A stretch of 64,000 nt of DNA, from positions 44,517,455 through 44,581,454 of the forward strand of contig CM053799.1 in NCBI GenBank assembly GCA_028671895.1. Reading direction: 5' to 3'. The first letter of the stretch is position 1, and every line of letters begins with the position of its first letter. A model generated the notes under the pieces. It was not told the DNA's origin, did no database searches, and worked only from the letters and a program-made list of their open reading frames with translations. Made by a program: the position numbers and the translations under genes. Positions 48,519 to 57,812 of the stretch are shown here, in pieces. This DNA comes from Oenanthe sinensis. Lineage: Eukaryota > Streptophyta > Magnoliopsida > Apiales > Apiaceae.

Positions 48519-49708
48519 TGAAAGGAAGAGTGTCTTAACTTGTAACACTATAACTTATGTAACTCAACTAAAAGAAAATATACTTAACCGGAAGATAATC
48601 AAGAACATGAAGTCACAAAGAAATCAATGCTAAATGAAGACAAGGTAATTGATACAATTCAACATGTTAACTATGATCAAATAAAGAAGAAATCATTGAA
48701 AGAAGTTCAAGACAGAGTTGTTCATGCCTCAGTGATTTGTAACTTAAAGATTCAAGATCATAACTATCAGTATCAATAAGGCTAATTGATTTCAAGTGAA
48801 CAAGAAGGAAAGCAATAATTGGAAAGTCACATTACTAATTGAATATGGTAATCTATTCAAGAAGCAGAAACACTATCAGGACTAGTCACTTATGAATCAG
48901 ACCATTGCATCAAGTGTCAGAACATTGATAGCAAGTTTATGTCAGTAATAGAGATCCAAGTTCAAGAGCTTGTTGAAGAATATGGAAGACATAAAGAAAT
49001 CACAAGTTCAAGATGTTGCATAGAAGTTTCAAGTTGAAGTCCAGAATTTTTCCAAGTACAAAATGTTCGAGATGGGCCAAGTAGAATATTCCTATGTAGA
49101 ATATTCGACTTAAATATTCGAGATAACCAAGTAGAACATTCCTATGTAGAAGTTCTACTTAGATGTTCGAGATGGCCAAGTAGAACATTCCTATGTATAA
49201 GTTCTACTTAAATGTTCTAGATAGCCAAGAAGAATATTCCTATGTAGAAATTCTACTTAGCATTCGAGATGGCCAAGTAGATGTTCTACATAGAGGGCAG
49301 TTTCAACATGACACATGACATCATCTAATTGACAGATTTCCAAGCTTTCAAGATAAGATAAGATTTATGTGGATATCATTGGGCCACGTATATCTTAGTC
49401 TTTGAAGACTACATGACATAGATTACAAGTAGTATAAATAGAAGTACTTGTGTATTATTTGAAAGAGAGCAATATTTTCGAGATAAACACTTGTAAAAGA
49501 GAGAGAGTATATTCACAGAGCTTAGTATCATTTACTACCCTCTTTACTTCTGGTGTACTTTGTAATGAATGTTGTAGCAACCCTTTTAAGTTATATATAA
49601 GACATATATTCCTTGAATCATTGTGTTCATTTATTACATGGTATTTATTGCTTCTTAAATTCGAAAAGTTGTATTCACCCCCCCTCTACAACACATTTGG
49701 ACCTAACA
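48519..49708 (+). mobile_element. Solo LTR, 1190 bp, TSD AGTAT
   Basis: It starts TGAAAGGAAGAG and ends GGACCTAACA, with a perfect 5-bp duplication AGTAT at 48514-48518 and 49709-49713. A pyrimidine run (caccccccctctac) lies 30 bases before the 3' end, as in many plant Copia LTRs. A likely R/U5 region with a TATA-like 'tagtataaatag' lies at 49430-49441. No internal domain is present, so it is a solo LTR formed by recombination between two LTRs. Its middle carries the reiterated gatggccaagtagaac motif. Confidence 0.9.
49066..49292 (+). repeat. Tandem ~50-bp repeats inside the solo LTR
   Basis: Four to five diverged units of ttcgagatggccaagtagaa followed by cattcctatgtagaa and ttctactta. The unit contains a short inverted repeat (agtagaa...ttctact). 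The same 'ttcgaga' core is the reiterated word in the LTR at 25897-27170 read on the minus strand. Confidence 0.75.
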
Positions 49709-50164
49709 AGTATATAGTGGTATATTTAAACCAATACCGTACAAAAGGGAAGCACGTTGGCCAATGCATATTGATTTTCCAAAGGTGACTCATGACAAAA
49801 GTATTGAAAAGAAGAAGAGAAGAAGAAAGTCGGCGAGATTTAAGAATGCTATGGATTTTCAAGCAACGAGAAATTAGCTATCTAATTTATTTTGTAATTT
49901 ATTTTAGAGATATTTTGTTAGAATGTGGATACATGTTATTATAATTTATTTTGGAGATACTTTGTTAGCCTTTGTTGTTATTATTTTGGATATACTTTGT
50001 TAGCCTTTGTTGTTCAGATTTGTATAATTTTTTTTTGTTTATGATTTCCAAGTTGCCATGTTGTTTAGCTTTTTATAATTTTTTTTGTTGTTTATGATTT
50101 CCAAGATGCCATGTTGTTGTGTTGTGTAGGCTGAGGGTCTATTTGTGTGGGCCGGAAATTTCAG

Positions 50165-50415
50165 AGAAAAACGCTAGATGAAGTGACGTTTTTTCTGCTA
50201 GAACGGCACTTCGTCTAGCGTTTAAGGCTTACAACGGGACTTCATGTAGAGTTTTAGTTGTCAAAATACTACCGAAGTAGCGTTTTGACTTTATTTATTG
50301 TTGTCGATTTAAAATGTTAAAACACGAGTTGAAGTCGCGTTTTCCGTTCTGAACGCCACACTAAGTAGCTTTTACAGTTAAACACTTGATGAACTAGCGT
50401 TTTGATGTGCCATAT
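50165..50415. repeat. Reiterated subterminal motif at the MULE right end
   Basis: At least six copies, in both orientations, of a 20-odd-base word of the form aaacgctagatgaagtgacg. Clear ones are at 50170, 50200, 50250, 50275, 50330 and 50385. One copy sits near the left end (acgtcacttcgtgtagcgtt, 46690-46709). The density and symmetry suggest transposase-binding sites. Confidence 0.65.
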
Positions 50416-50487
50416 TAACCGTTTGTGTCATTTTGGGCATTATAGCACATGCATGTGCCATATGGTCCAACACCCTATTTAATGTTA

Positions 50488-50744
50488 TGTTAAGTTACCA
50501 GTTCTCCTAAAACCTCAAGGTGTTAGGAAGCGGGCTTAGCAGGATCATATTATATTCTAACATTCCCCCTCACTCGAAAGCCCATTTATGGGTTGAGAGT
50601 GGATCACGAGCGCCCATCTTTGCGGCAATAACAAGCCTGTGACCCTTGCCAACTGGAGCTCTGATACCATGTTAAGTTACCAGTTCTCCTAAAACCTCAA
50701 GGTGTTAGGAAGCGGGTTTAGCAGGATCATATTATATTCTAACA
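50488..50744 (-). mobile_element. Complete TRIM retroelement, 257 bp, TSD TGTTA
   Basis: Two 75-bp LTRs, 50488-50562 and 50670-50744, differ at one or two bases. Read on the minus strand, the 5' LTR is followed directly by TGGTATCAGAGC (50669-50658), the primer-binding site for initiator tRNA-Met. A purine tract, gtgaggggga, lies before the 3' LTR. A perfect 5-bp duplication TGTTA flanks it (50483-50487 and 50745-50749). There is no coding capacity. It inserted at the very edge of the MULE target duplication, sharing its last two bases. Confidence 0.93.
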
Positions 50745-50749
50745 TGTTA

Positions 50750-51513
50750 GAAATTGTTTGAGTTTTATAAGAAATTATTCATTTCAGTTGATAAGTAGTT
50801 GTTTATGATCGAACATGGTTTTGTTTGGTGAGGTAAAAAATCGTTTGTTGTTGATAAGAAATTATTCATTGTTTGGTCCGATAAAAAATTAAATCATTCA
50901 AGTTTAGTTTGGTTCGATTTATTTAGGATAATTTAGTTTTGCAGCCGTTTTATATTAGAACTATGTACGGGAAACTACCAAGTAGGCCTTAGAGCCGAGA
51001 AATCTAGTTTTGAAACTCAGGCTTATGCAATAATCATATGAACGTCTCGTAAACTATAGGCTCTTGCATAGTCATTCGTTTATAAACTGTGCTTCACCTA
51101 GCAAAGAAATACAACTATGTAGATGTATAACTAAGCATAAAAGATGATCTCCATATGCTTGTTCAGTGAATCGTTTGTAAAACAATTCATACAACTATAG
51201 TTCCTATAGGTTTCTAGAAACTTCTCACAAAAGCTCTTGCATACCAGAGACTATAACAGAACATATTCGATATCTGGCTATGTATCCTCACTCGGTATCA
51301 ACGAGATAATAGTCTACATTGTGCTGACAATACGCGTGCTTTGATAATCTACAGCCAGCTTAATTTCTTGTTCATCATTTTTGTGAGAGTTTCTATCTTT
51401 CATTGGTGGAAGTTATCCACATACACGAATGAAGATACCATTCTTTGGTTAGTAGTCTTCTTCTCTGGAGAATCAACCGCAAATTTTATCCTTTTATGAC
51501 CATTACATTAGGA
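50750..51513. other. Intergenic, no gene
   Basis: Short diverged repeats (ttgataagaaattattcatt at 50854 and similar at 50770) and otherwise unremarkable sequence. The 3' flank of the BOR gene begins around 51513. Confidence 0.4.
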
Positions 51514-54500
51514 TTACGCACCCCCTTCTGGGTAAATCTGAAAATTAAACAAAAGGTTGCATTTAGTAATTTAAAATACAGGTACAAGTAATTGTATATT
51601 CTTCTGCATCGTACTCTGCTCACTGCTGACTGTACTTTTAGTTTGTATGCTGTAAGAGAAGATCTACTATACAGCTTGTGTTTCATGACATACAACTAGC
51701 AGTTCAGTGTTGTGAAGACAGACAGCCAATTTGTGTATTAGTGATGACTTTTTATTCACTGTATTATGTCTGATTTCTAAATGTTGCATGCCCAGATGCA
51801 CCCCTTATCTTGCTAATCACTTGATTATTTAAGCAACTAATTTTTGGAATTTTTTTTATAAATAAACACACTTATGGACCCACCTTGTCTCTGACAAGAT
51901 TTAAACCCGGATAACTTTTGGATTTTCTACACAACGCATTTAATATTTTCTTTATGAGAAGCATTGGATTAAAAAACGAAGTCAAAACCTGTTGTCTATC
52001 ATTGAAGCTTACAGTCCTAAGCTTCAACTCGCCCCTGCGGGTTGTAATCTCATCCAAAAGTTCTGCAGAAGATAAATCATTTTCATCTTCCGTGCTATCA
52101 GAATAATTACCTGTTCCTTGCTCCTGCTAACACATTAAAAACCATTAAAACATCAAGTTTAAATGCACAACATAAACTATGTTCCTGTCAAGATACATAT
52201 AATTCTCAAAATAACTAAAGGCAAACTTTAAATATGGCAATATTCAGAAACTTTAAGCTTATCATGTTAGTTTTTGTTTAAAAACTGGTACTTGCTCTAG
52301 ATGCACAGTGAATTCATGCAAAAGCTGATAGCTATTGATTAAAAAGTTTCGTAAAAATGAAAAACAAGGTAGAGAAATACCCTTGTCGAGGAAGTCCTGT
52401 TGTTGATTGGAACACCAGTTGATTCCTCATACTCAGCTGAATCCAGTTCCTGAAGATACTCGGGTGAAAAGAACTTGGGTAAGATATGTTCTCTTATCCA
52501 TATAAGAATAAAAAATGGCAGTGGGAATAATATCCCGGCTATGGGAATCCATGTCACCCCAAAGATCATCAAGAAATACACAAGTTGGAAGAGTGTAAAT
52601 GCAGCAATAACTTTGAATGGTACTGATTCCACAAACGAAGCATGGGCTTCTTCCAGGACTCTACAATAGATGGCCAATTAACAATCAATAGTAGCTGGTT
52701 TAGATGTCAAAATCATAACAAATTGATATTAGCATCGATACATTCATTTGGTACTGTTGATAGGGTCCTAAATTAATTGAAATGGAACCAAGTGAAATTA
52801 TTAACCTTGAAATAATTTAGTTTAATATAATTTAATGAGATTATATGTAAGATTCATATTAAATGGCGAAACAGGTTAATGGACAAGATATATAAGAAGC
52901 ATAAGTCAGTATGATCTTGATCAAGATAACTACAAAAATAACTAGCCGGAGACTGAAAACAAAAATGGAGATTGATAAAAAGAGGTATGGCTTACTTGAA
53001 ACGCCGATTTGATGGAATAAAGAGCAGCAAAAGCCTTTCCCAAAACTGGTTACCAGGGAGGCTATCAATGGCCATGTAGGCAAAGTATCCCCAAAGAACT
53101 GAGGTAGGTATCCTCTTGATCACAGGTATAGCAGCGACACAGCATGCCACAAGCAGGGATTGTAAAAGATTCGTGACTCTTTGTTCATTAACTCGGACAG
53201 GCAAGTGATCATCAATGTGCTTTGTTGGATCATATTTTCCATTAGCCTTTTCTGCATCTTCAGAATTCAGAACAGCGTCTTTTAAATCCTTCAACTCCTT
53301 GTCAACAGAAGTAGTCTGCAGCAGAAACATATCATTCCTAACTACTAATTGCATTGGCATGACTTACAGATTCATGCACTGGGATACCATAATTGTTAAT
53401 TACATGATTGTGATACGTACATTTGCTGAACTGTCCATTTCAATGAACACAGCATGCATCTTTCCATATATTTGTGAGTTGGTTCCCTGCATTTTCATGC
53501 ATTCTTTTGCTCCTTTAACCATTTTATTTCGCATTAGCTGCACCAAAAACCATAAAATTTTTGGGATATGTATGTACACAATATTTCAAAATTTAATTGT
53601 ATAAAGAAAATCACAAATCAGAAATTACCTGTTTCTTGAGGACTGCAAGACTCTTGGTGTGCATCGGCGATTGAGGGAGGACTCCATTAGAGGGAGGAAG
53701 TCCAAGCAAACCACAAATTAAAGTCTGATCCCAAAGAAAAAGCATGATAACAAATAGAAAGCAAACGTAAATCATTTAATGAATAAAACAAGTAATAACT
53801 GTCAAATAATGAAAAAAAACTAAGAATGTGATCTAAGCAATGAAATTTTAATGTTTCAAAACAAAAAATACCATGACTCCAAGCACGAATATGTCATAAT
53901 GGTAAGCACTCGGGTTTTTAAGATTGAATTCCTTTTGTTGAGCCATTTGGGAAGCTACACTATGGTCGAAAAAGTATAGGCCTGCTACCATTATAGCTGG
54001 TATAATGGCAAGAAAGATGTATTCCACAGGAACTTTCCCCATATCCTGCAGTGAAATCAGCACATCACCCTTGAGTTCCTTATAATCTATTCAGGATGAT
54101 CTCAAATACTTAACACAGAAAGACAATTATATAAATATCCATAATTAAATCACATGATCCTAACTTAATGTTGGAAAAGTTAAAATTGTCTCTTATATTG
54201 AATTTGAAGAAATTATATTCACAATGATAGTTTTCTTTTAATCGCTTTAAGTTTGTCCAACGTAATCAAGCCAACTTAATATGGCATCACTAATTGCATT
54301 GCATGGGACATACTCAAATAAGAACTTAATTATGAAGTTAGATGTAACATCCCACATCGAATAGATAAAGTGTATTTGAGCCCTTTATAAGGACAAGTCA
54401 ATAACTAATGTATACCTAAAATTGCTAGCTTTTTATGGGCTGACCTGTGGTGGGTTGTTGGGTCTGGTATGCATTCAGTTATGGGCTTGGGTTGTTATAA

Positions 54501-56631
54501 ATGGTATCAGAGCGATACCCGGCCGGAAGTGCAAAGGCACTGCCCGGGTTCCGTAAGTTTGTCCATGGGCTCGACGAGGACGTCGACCCAATAAGGTGGG
54601 GTGTTTGTAACATCCCACATCAAATAGATAAAGTGTATTTGAGCCCTTTATAAGGACAAGTCAATAACTAATGTATACCTAAAATTGCTAGCTTTTTATG
54701 GGCTGACCTGTGGTGGGTTGTTGGGTCTGGTATGCATTCAGTTATGGGCTTGGGTTGTTATAAATTTGTAACATCCCACATCGAATAGATAAAGTGTATT
54801 TGAACCCTTTATAAGGACAAGTCAATAACTAATGTATACCTAAAATTGCTAGCTTTTTATGGGCTGACCTGTGGTGGGTTGTTGGGCCTGGTATGCATTC
54901 AGTTATGGGATTGGGTTGTTATAAATGGTATCAGAGCCATACCCGGCCGGAAGTGCTAAGGCACTGCCCGGGTTCCGTAAGTTTGTCCATGGGCTCGACG
55001 AGGACGTCGACCCAATAAGGTGGGGTGTTTGTAACATCCCACATCGAATAGATAAAGTGTATTTGAACCCTTTATAAGGTCAAATCAATAACTAATGTAT
55101 ACCTAAAATTGCTAGCTTTTTATGGGCTGACCTGTGGTGGGTTGTTGGGCCTGGTATGCATTCAGTTATGGGATTGGGTTGTTATATTAGACCATTCTAC
55201 AGTCACATTATGCTTTTAATTATGAAGTCTTAGTGAAGGTTACATGAGAATTAAATTTTCTTATACATACCTTAACCACTGTCCAATGATGTACTGATTC
55301 AGCATCCCAGGGAAGAGGACAAACGAGCCTTCGGGGAACTCCAGAAGGAACTTTTGCAGGGACAGCATAAGACAATGCTGTCCATGCAATGGCCATAACT
55401 GGAACCCCATAATCAGCAACAAAACTTCGAAACATACCTGAATAAAAGAAAGCAATAGAGGGGGAACAAATTTAGTCTGTGTCCTTAAGAACAGGTCTTG
55501 AGTAAATATTTTCATGAGTAGATTTTTTTGCAGTATAATTATAGATTGCGGCCGTCTGGTTTACCAGTTCCATATCTCCAAGATCTAGCAGTTCTACTTG
55601 TGATGGAAGTAAAGAGTACACCAAAAGAGAAGATGATAGCAAGTAAACCATTTGTATATAGCCATGTGAACTGGTACTTCTCTTCGGTGGAATCTTCCCC
55701 ATTGGGAATGTTAAATTCATTCACCAGTCCCTGGGATTGATAGCTACTGTTTAGCATAAGAACCTATAAAGAAAATAATAGATTGAAATATTGAATAGAC
55801 TATCCTATGCACGAGCACATACTTTGATGGCCTCTTGAATAAAAAGAACAACAATCAACATGCCAAAGAGTTCATCAGCAATCCTGGTGAATCTACTGAT
55901 GATATTGCCAGCATTGACTATTGCAAGAAGAAAAAGGAAAATTGCAGTCCAAACACAAACCCTGTCGATGTTTAGGCTCAAAATCAACTCGTACATTTTC
56001 TTTTTTATAAAATGAAACATTTATATAGTTAGTATAGGAAACAAACATACCATCCAGCCCAGGCTATAAATAGTTCTCCACCTAAACTGTTGCTGTCTTT
56101 GGCAATTTTGTATAGGACTGTATACATATAAACTGTTGGTTCAGCAACTCCTAAAATCAGCAGTGGCTGCCCACCAATAATTGCATGGACAGTTCCGCAG
56201 ATAGCAGTAGAGGCTAATGTTTCCACTGTGCTTAATCGTCCATCTAAATTTAAGAAGATGATATATTATTGCCACATATATTAATATCGATATGTATTAT
56301 TATTTGCTATAAAAGAAACCAGTTGAAGCAAATTATTAATTTTTGCCTGTTTCTCTATTTAGTTGCTCCCCAAAGGCAATGACAGGAAGAGCGGAAGCAA
56401 AGAAGATATATGTTGTTGGCGCCAATATGCTGAAGTCAAAGATAAGTGTTCATCAAAATTAATTTCACTGAAGCTGGAGGTAATCGATTTCTTTCCATTC
56501 TTTTCGACATACACAAAGAAGCCATACCTTACACCTGTTCCAAGTGCACTAGTCCAATCTTGTCTATAACATGCTTTTCTTCCCCGGAAATCTTTAATCA
56601 TCCCCTTACAAGGGGATTTAAGACTATTCAT
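51514..56631 (-). CDS. BOR4: BOR4-like borate efflux transporter (SLC4 family), 665 aa
   Basis: Thirteen exons on the minus strand: 56631-56528, 56429-56347, 56243-56051, 55961-55823, 55730-55565, 55437-55271, 54045-53872, 53724-53629, 53537-53421, 53315-52996, 52660-52381, 52123-51989, 51537-51514. Total 1998 bp, in phase throughout. Motifs in order include ILAPTTYIFFASALPVIAFG, IGGQPLLILGVAEPTVYMY, FDHSVASQMAQQKEFNL, PQSPMHTKSLA, LPVRVNEQRVTNLLQSLL, PTSVLWGYFAYMAIDSLPG and DSAEYEE, the anion-exchanger fold with about 12 helices. BOR proteins export borate across the plasma membrane. The EQRVTNLL and RRGELK(L/V)RT C-terminal text, without the long BOR1 tail, places it with the BOR4/5 class that gives tolerance to high boron. 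The last coding exon is only seven codons (IYPEGGA), shorter than usual. Intron 2 has a GC donor. Intron 6 contains a TRIM array. Confidence 0.93.
54343..55186 (+). mobile_element. Tandem TRIM array, four LTRs, one TSD (TTAGA)
   Basis: Four LTRs of exactly 157 bp each lie at 54343-54499, 54606-54762, 54767-54923 and 55030-55186 (start TGTAACATCCCACATC, end GGGTTGTTATA). Two 106-bp internal regions, 54500-54605 and 54924-55029, each start aaTGGTATCAGAGC (initiator tRNA-Met primer site) and end with the purine tract aaggtggggtgtt. The middle pair of LTRs is separated by only aatt. One 5-bp duplication TTAGA flanks the whole array (54338-54342 and 55187-55191). There is no coding capacity. It lies in BOR intron 6, antisense to the gene. 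Confidence 0.93.
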
Positions 56632-57812
56632 TCCGAAGACTCTGATCTGAGATACTAAATCATTAAGATAAATACTAATTAATTAGCACCCAATATTGAT
56701 AAACATAAACAAGAAAATTCGTTCAAATTATTGAGAACAATAGATTTTTAACTCAACACCAAAATGAATATTATCCATCGGCAAATCGCGCAACAATTTG
56801 CAGGTACTAGTATATAAAACTTTGCATGCAGGCATTGATCAATCTTGAACAATACATTTGCAAAATCATACACACAATGACACAAATACTAATATCCTAC
56901 ACATATCAGAACAACATGCATTTGGAATATGATACGTAAAAAGGTAAATGAAATTATATGGACGTCAAGATAAACAGAATCACTGACTCACTGTTCTCAC
57001 GATAAAAAATGTTCTCGCGCAACCTGAAGAGAGGACAGTGTATGTTATAAATAAAACAAGATTGAGTAAAGAAAATTACAATGTGTGTTGCACAGGAGAG
57101 AGATCTTCCGATCCGGCAAAAATATATAAATTATTCGCCGGAGGGGAGAGAAGGGGATGAATTTTTAGAAGCTCTCTCTCATCTGTTTCATTTCTCTGTA
57201 CACACACATATACATTGCTTAATTTCGTACTCATTTCTTGATTAATTTTTTTAATAAATTTATTACTGTTAAAAAATAATAAAAATAATCTGTTACATAA
57301 TTGCTATTGAATGTTTACCAATGAACTATATTCTTTCAACTATCCGACTTTTATATAGTTCTAATTGTTTAGTTATATAATCATTTTATTTTTATCGACT
57401 AATTAGTCTGTCGAAACCAGGACGATTGAGGATAAACCTCACCAATCGTGCTATCCAATTGTGCTTAGTTATATAATTATTTTTTAAATATTTTATCAAC
57501 AAACAAAATTGAGAAACATCATACAGAACAAGTTCAACAAAACCTCCATTATTTTTGTATTTTATATGTAAGTTAAGAACATAAGCAGTTAACCACATGA
57601 AATAGTATCACTCTGACATATACATGTCATTCTGGGAAACTATAGTAATATGTATGTAAATTATATGAAGGTATATTAGTCCTTCATATTCAAACATTAC
57701 TATATATATTGCATGAAACTTAAACATCTTGTTTCTCCTGCAACAAAACTACTCATTCATAGTATACAACTTAAAACTTAAAAATACTTGGACATAACCA
57801 GCAATAACATCT
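56632..57812 (-). other. BOR 5' region and DUF642 3' flank
   Basis: The BOR leader and promoter read leftward from here. A pyrimidine-rich strand lies at 57160-57200 (ctctctctcatctgtttcatttctctgtac on plus) and a possible untranslated first exon around 57000-57120. 57240-57780 is AT-rich and precedes the DUF642 stop at 57813. No other gene. Confidence 0.4.

Larger units (their letters stand above)
46967..49877 (+). pseudogene. MULE (mudrA-like) transposase, interrupted by a solo LTR
   Basis: Blocks occur in family order on the plus strand. LREGIIFGSKEELILTVKKV (about 47190-47250) is the N-terminal MuDR domain. WHVACKWKDNGCVWKLKA (about 47620) is the FAR1/WRKY-GCM1-like finger region. The block around 47835-48050 follows. 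Then come VIQTDDTHLYG and LPLAFAIVEA (48255-48375), the MULE catalytic core with the first Asp, and VSDRHARIMTAM (48410-48450). Stops, frameshifts and a deletion between FAIVEA and VSDRH inactivate it. The solo LTR at 48519-49708 splits the frame. The distal frame resumes at 49719 with KREARWPMHIDFP and a Lys/Arg-rich tail to a stop at 49875-49877. The reading frame is continuous across the excised LTR plus one duplication, which shows the LTR arrived while the frame was still open there. Confidence 0.82.
46569..50474 (+). mobile_element. Mutator-like element (MULE), 3906 bp including a nested LTR
   Basis: It is flanked by a 10-base direct repeat, ctatttaatg, at 46559-46568 and 50475-50484 (Mutator target duplications are usually 9 bp). 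Ends are related inverted repeats, gaaaaaaggacccatatgca on the left and, read inward from the right, ggtgttggaccatatggcac. They are followed on both sides by cccaaaatg(g/a)caca about 40 bases in. The inside encodes a decayed mudrA-type transposase on the plus strand. Subtracting the solo LTR and its duplication leaves about 2.7 kb. It lies in the Ran-BOR intergenic interval. Confidence 0.85.

Noticed and set aside
54500..54515. tRNA-like sequence near 'tggtatcagagc'
   Set aside because: This is the primer-binding site complementary to initiator tRNA-Met inside a TRIM, repeated at 54926 and 50658; no tRNA cloverleaf is present.
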